Shown here: positions 60,504 to 64,000 of the stretch, in pieces | Numbering within the stretch: position 1 is the stretch's first letter | How the letters are laid out: each line of letters starts with the position of its first letter | Assembly (NCBI GenBank): GCA_002256395.1 | Contig: NKJG01000003.1 | Coordinates: forward strand, 186,001 to 250,000 | Source of the DNA: Bacteroidetes bacterium B1(2017) | Lineage (GTDB): Bacteria > Bacteroidota > Bacteroidia > UKL13-3 | DNA: 64,000 bases | Direction: 5' to 3' | Notes under the pieces: generated by a model | The model's database searches: none | Told to the model about the DNA's origin: nothing | The model's input: the letters and a program-made list of their open reading frames with translations, nothing else | Program-made: the position numbers and the translations under genes

Positions 60504-63314
60504 ATGAAACAATTTATTTTACTCCTTAGCTTAGCATGGTGCTTTAGTCTTACTACTCAGGCGCAATGCGGAAATTTTAGTCAGTATTATGCTAATTTTA
60601 CTATTAGCAATCCCAATGCATCTCCGCTAGGTGCTCGTAGTTATCGCTTAGTATTAAATACTCAAACGCTTATTGGTTCGGGCCAAATGCAAAGTACTGG
60701 GGTTGATATAAAAGTAGGCACTAGTTGCTGCAATTTATTTAGCTTTTGGGTAGATAGTAGCACCTTAAATACTAGCTCAACCATTATTTGGGTGCGCATA
60801 CCTAGTATACCTGCTTCAACAATTTTTAATGTAAAAGTTTTTTATGGAGGAGCAAGTTTAGGTTCAAATTCAAATTTAGCTGCAACTTTTCCAAGTAGGT
60901 ATGTATTAAGTAGTGGAATAGATTCTTTGCAAGGCCCCTTATATTACGATTGGTTTGAGGTAAAAGCAGGTGCTACTGTTTATGTAAAACAAGCTACAAC
61001 CCTTGATATTTATGCCGATAAAATTGTTGTTAAGGGTAATATAAATGGATTTGGGAAAGGGCATAAAGGACCTAAAAACACAAATTGTACGCCAGGTGCA
61101 GGACCAGGAGGAGGTTTGGTTGGTTCGCCATGCACGAATGGAGGAGCAGGGGCTTACGGAGGCAATGCAGGTTGCACACCGGGTTCTGGTGCCAGTTCTT
61201 GCAATGTTTCTGGCGCCTTAGCTTATGGTACCTATAATGGCTTTGATATAGAGCCAGGTTCAAGCGGTTCAACAGGAAGTATGGGATTTACAAACGTTGA
61301 CGGAGCTGGCAATGGTGGAGGCGCTGTAAGTTTAAATGCAAATGAGCTGCTAGTAAGTGGAATAATAAATATGAATGGGCAAGATGGTTTAGCAAGTGCC
61401 AGCTCAAACAACTCTGGAGGGGGCGGTTCTGGAGGGGGTATCTTATTAAATGGAGCCTATTTAAATTTGCAAGGTGCAAGCCTTTTGGCCATGGGTGGAA
61501 AAGCAAGTAATGCTTACAATGCAACTGGTGGTGGAGGAAGAATAAAGGTCTTTAAAAAAGTTAGCTTAACTGGTGCGTACACCTATAGTGTGGCAAGCAC
61601 TAATCAACATATATTTGGTGGGGCGGTTCAATTGCTAGGTGCCGTTGGTGGTGTGGGTACGTTTTATGTCGACTCGCCCAATACGTATTTTTATGTTTCT
61701 ACTTTTACTGGAAATGGAGCTCAAAATTGTGGTACCGCCTATTTTTCAAAAGCAATTGGTGCATTAAATGATGTAAGCACTTGGGGAAGTAATACCAATG
61801 GAACAGGAACTTCGCCCATAGATTTTACAAGTGCTAATGTAAGCTATTATTTACACAATCAATCGGCACCCAGCATAAGTGCCAATTGGAATATTTCAGG
61901 TGCAAATTCACTTTTAGTGATAGGTAATGGAACCACAGCAAGTGCCCTGAACCTACCCTATTTAAAAGGGATTTCGGTAGATTCTATGTATGTAAATCCA
62001 GCATCAAGTATAAATGTATATGGAAGTTTAACTGTAGCAAAAGCTGGTTTTGCTAGCACCAGTTCTATTAATTATTTAGATACTGCTGCCAACCAAACAT
62101 TACTTGCTGGCATTTATGGAAACATGCAAGTTAATTATGGGCCAAAATTACTTCTTGGCAATGTTCAGGTAAATGGCACCTTTAGTTTATATACAGATGT
62201 TACATGTAATGGATACACGCTTACACTTGGTTCAAGCGCAAGTCAGGCAGGCGTTTTAAACCGCGCTGGTGGAAGTATACTTGGTGCCTTTGCAAGATGG
62301 ATTCCACAAACAGGAGCAACGGGTACAGCAGGATTATTTCCAATAAAAGTTGGAGCAAATAACAAACTTCTTCAACTAGATTATAGCAGCGCACCAAGTG
62401 CAGGAGGTTTAGTAAAAGTTGAGTTTGTACCTAGCAACCCAGGCAGTTTGGGTTTACCTGTTTTAGATAATACCTTAACGCCAACTATAAATTTAACGAG
62501 AACCTCAAATGATGGATTTTGGCGAATGCAGGTGTTAAGTGGTTTAACAGGTGGGGTGCATGCCATTACTGTATTTCCTAGCGGAATGGCAGGAGTAAGT
62601 AGTTTAGCTCAATTGCGCTTGCTTAAACGTAGCACTAGCAGTGCCGCTTGGGCAATGGGCGGAAACAGTGTAGTGGGCAGTGGATCATTACTTAGCCCCG
62701 TAATTAAACGTACTGGTTTTACAAGTTTGGCAGGTGAGGTTTGCGTAGCATCTGATTCTACCATTAATGCATTGCCTGTAAGTTTGCTTAGCTGGTATGG
62801 TTTTAAAGAGCAAGAACAAGCCCACTTAATTTGGCGCACAGGTAGCGAGCAAAATAGTTTGCGATTTGAGTTAGAAAAAAGTGTAGTTAAAGGGGTATGG
62901 CAACAAATTGGAAGCTTAAAGGCTAAAGGTATAAGCAATGTGGTACAAACTTATTCCTTTATTGAAGAAAATGCCTTTTTAGGTTCGGCCCAAAACACAT
63001 ACCGACTAAAACAAATTGACCAAGATGGAAGCTTTAGCTATAGCAACGAAATTGTTTTAGGAAACACCCAAGAGCCAGATTTTAGAGTGTATCCTAACCC
63101 ATTTACACAAGAACTTTTTATTGACGCCCAAACAGAAGAAAACGAGCTTAAAATTAGTTTGTACACTTTGCAAGGCCATTTAATAAAGCAAGAGAAACTG
63201 GTTTTAAGTAATGGGCAAGCACGTGTTTTGACCCAAGACTTGGAAGCTGGTTTGTATATTTTGCAGCTAGAAAGCCATACATCTACTTCTTATTGGAAGA
63301 TAAAGAAAGAATAA
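60504..63314 (+). CDS. DUF2341 T9SS cargo protein (936 aa)
   Basis: A signal peptide (ends near residue 20, TTQAQ) is followed by a DUF2341 domain (about 25-115; VDIKVGTSC, IIWVRIPSIPASTIFNVKVFYGG). A Gly/Ser/Asn-rich stretch (about 190-350, e.g. NNSGGGGSGGG) of repeat-like beta structure follows, then further beta-rich sequence. The last ~85 residues are a type A T9SS sorting domain (VYPNPFTQE, TLQGHLIKQ, GLYILQL). Cys residues are frequent in the first 250 residues, so disulfides are likely. Surface or secreted adhesin-like protein; ligand unknown. Confidence 0.85.
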   Translation: MKQFILLLSLAWCFSLTTQAQCGNFSQYYANFTISNPNASPLGARSYRLVLNTQTLIGSGQMQSTGVDIKVGTSCCNLFSFWVDSSTLNTSSTIIWVRIPSIPASTIFNVKVFYGGASLGSNSNLAATFPSRYVLSSGIDSLQGPLYYDWFEVKAGATVYVKQATTLDIYADKIVVKGNINGFGKGHKGPKNTNCTPGAGPGGGLVGSPCTNGGAGAYGGNAGCTPGSGASSCNVSGALAYGTYNGFDIEPGSSGSTGSMGFTNVDGAGNGGGAVSLNANELLVSGIINMNGQDGLASASSNNSGGGGSGGGILLNGAYLNLQGASLLAMGGKASNAYNATGGGGRIKVFKKVSLTGAYTYSVASTNQHIFGGAVQLLGAVGGVGTFYVDSPNTYFYVSTFTGNGAQNCGTAYFSKAIGALNDVSTWGSNTNGTGTSPIDFTSANVSYYLHNQSAPSISANWNISGANSLLVIGNGTTASALNLPYLKGISVDSMYVNPASSINVYGSLTVAKAGFASTSSINYLDTAANQTLLAGIYGNMQVNYGPKLLLGNVQVNGTFSLYTDVTCNGYTLTLGSSASQAGVLNRAGGSILGAFARWIPQTGATGTAGLFPIKVGANNKLLQLDYSSAPSAGGLVKVEFVPSNPGSLGLPVLDNTLTPTINLTRTSNDGFWRMQVLSGLTGGVHAITVFPSGMAGVSSLAQLRLLKRSTSSAAWAMGGNSVVGSGSLLSPVIKRTGFTSLAGEVCVASDSTINALPVSLLSWYGFKEQEQAHLIWRTGSEQNSLRFELEKSVVKGVWQQIGSLKAKGISNVVQTYSFIEENAFLGSAQNTYRLKQIDQDGSFSYSNEIVLGNTQEPDFRVYPNPFTQELFIDAQTEENELKISLYTLQGHLIKQEKLVLSNGQARVLTQDLEAGLYILQLESHTSTSYWKIKKE

Positions 63315-63414
63315 ATTGGATGGAGTTTACACAATCTACTTTACGCTGCCAATTCATGAAAGGTATAGCCTCGTAGAGTATAATTACTGCTCCTGCGGTG
63401 CATTTGGAAACTTA

Positions 63415-64000
63415 TTATTTACTATCCTTCCATTTCCAGCTTTTCCAATCCTCGGCGTCGTAATTTATTTTTACTATAAAGTAGATATTTGCTCCCCAAA
63501 CATTATCAAGGTCATTATTTATGTACTTTATAAATTTAGGGTCGGGTGTCCCACTGCTTTCTAAAAGCCTTGCTGGGGCATTTGAAAATCTATAGCTTAA
63601 AGCTGCTCTTATAGAAAGTAAATGGCCAGATTCTGATTTAAAATCCCTCCTTAACCCAATAGAAGGAACTAAGTAATTTGTGCCAAGAATTTTATAGCTA
63701 GCAAATTGAAAAGTTTCACTATAATCATTTATTTTATAGTTTAAATAGTGGGTGTAATTTATTCCACAAACCAAATTCATTCGTTTTTGATTATAAAATG
63801 GCGAATAACTAATCATGCTGCCAAATCCAAAACCTTGGAATTCAGATTGACCAATACCAACAGACCAATCTAAATTAGGTTTAATAAAATAATTCCCCGT
63901 AAAAGTAACTGGAGCATAGCTTGATGTTTTTCCAATTTGAATTCCAAAGCCTAAGTTTTTTAAGGATTGGCAATTTCCTTTCGAATAGAACGACAAGCAA
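63415..64000 (-). CDS. Partial exported hypothetical protein, probable outer-membrane beta-barrel (N-terminus outside window)
   Basis: The frame is open from the stop at 63415 to the right edge, at least 195 codons. A TTG at 63996 is possible, but the sequence there (SKGNCQSLKN) looks like the end of a signal peptide, so the true start is probably beyond the window. The mature part has alternating strands (LNYKINDYSETFQF, LLSIRAALSYRFSNAP) and YFIVKINYDAEDWKSWKW at the end, as in Bacteroidota beta-barrel-type proteins. The plus-strand frame covering 63316-63564 overlaps it and is treated as non-coding. Confidence 0.6.
   Translation of the reverse strand, partial: CLSFYSKGNCQSLKNLGFGIQIGKTSSYAPVTFTGNYFIKPNLDWSVGIGQSEFQGFGFGSMISYSPFYNQKRMNLVCGINYTHYLNYKINDYSETFQFASYKILGTNYLVPSIGLRRDFKSESGHLLSIRAALSYRFSNAPARLLESSGTPDPKFIKYINNDLDNVWGANIYFIVKINYDAEDWKSWKWKDSK

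Noticed and set aside
63316..63564. Plus-strand frame of 82 residues after the DUF2341 gene
   Set aside because: It overlaps the more plausible minus-strand exported protein, and its composition is unlike a real protein.
1..64000. tRNA, rRNA or prophage elements
   Set aside because: I looked through the intergenic gaps and found no cloverleaf-like or rRNA sequence and no phage structural genes. Gaps are mostly under 300 bp, except the REP region.

Overview
The window is AT-rich chromosomal DNA from a member of the Bacteroidota, probably a free-living Chitinophagales/Sphingobacteriales-type organism. The signs are: PorV/PorQ-family and type IX secretion (T9SS) C-terminal sorting domains, a TonB-dependent receptor with a carboxypeptidase-like N-domain, promoters of the TTTG/TAnnTTTG type, few recognisable Shine-Dalgarno sequences, a cysteine-free L32, and a fused alpha/beta branched-chain dehydrogenase E1. 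No tRNA, rRNA, CRISPR array or prophage was recognised. All calls are from reading the sequence; no database search was run.

Region 1 (1-14001, all minus strand) is the most unusual part. It is a tightly packed cluster of eleven paralogous genes that runs off the left edge. Six encode small (245-268 aa) predicted outer-membrane beta-barrels in three subfamilies, each present twice. Two encode secreted DUF3857/transglutaminase-like proteins with an intact Cys-His-Asp triad. Three (one cut by the edge) encode related secreted proteins; in the two complete ones the transglutaminase Cys box is replaced. The cluster has been amplified in tandem with a period of about 5 kb, and one ~430-520 bp tract has been homogenised recently. 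A good promoter lies just upstream at 14015-14046.

Region 2 (14287-25895) holds an OmpA-domain protein, the E1 fusion, a DUF1572 (DinB-like) protein, a lipoprotein, an alpha/beta hydrolase and a thioredoxin-like protein. It also holds a REP-associated tyrosine transposase (RAYT) flanked by its palindromic repeats (20824-21800), adenosylhomocysteinase, a bacilliredoxin, and a two-gene redox operon (redoxin plus cytochrome c/copper-monooxygenase-like lipoprotein).

Region 3 (25947-32891, plus strand) encodes exported proteins: an esterase with a starch-binding-like domain and T9SS tail, a large NHL-repeat T9SS cargo, and an AsmA/DUF748-like envelope protein.

Region 4 (32948-40670, minus strand) is housekeeping. 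DUF177-rpmF-plsX-fabH-accB-accC form the classic fatty-acid/L32 cluster, preceded by pdxA, an M17 aminopeptidase and a small Cys-rich exported protein.

Region 5 (40780-58579, mostly plus) carries rsmA-mgtE, a 2-hydroxyacid dehydrogenase, and a surface operon (TonB-dependent receptor, 1290-aa exported protein, PorV/PorQ-like barrel). These are followed by greA-HIT, convergent ruvC, and a membrane/lipid-type operon (UPF0104 protein, glycosyltransferase, small protein, recO) ending with a second esterase.

Region 6 (58636-64000) has an APC amino-acid permease, a DUF2341 T9SS cargo protein, and a partial minus-strand exported protein at the right edge.
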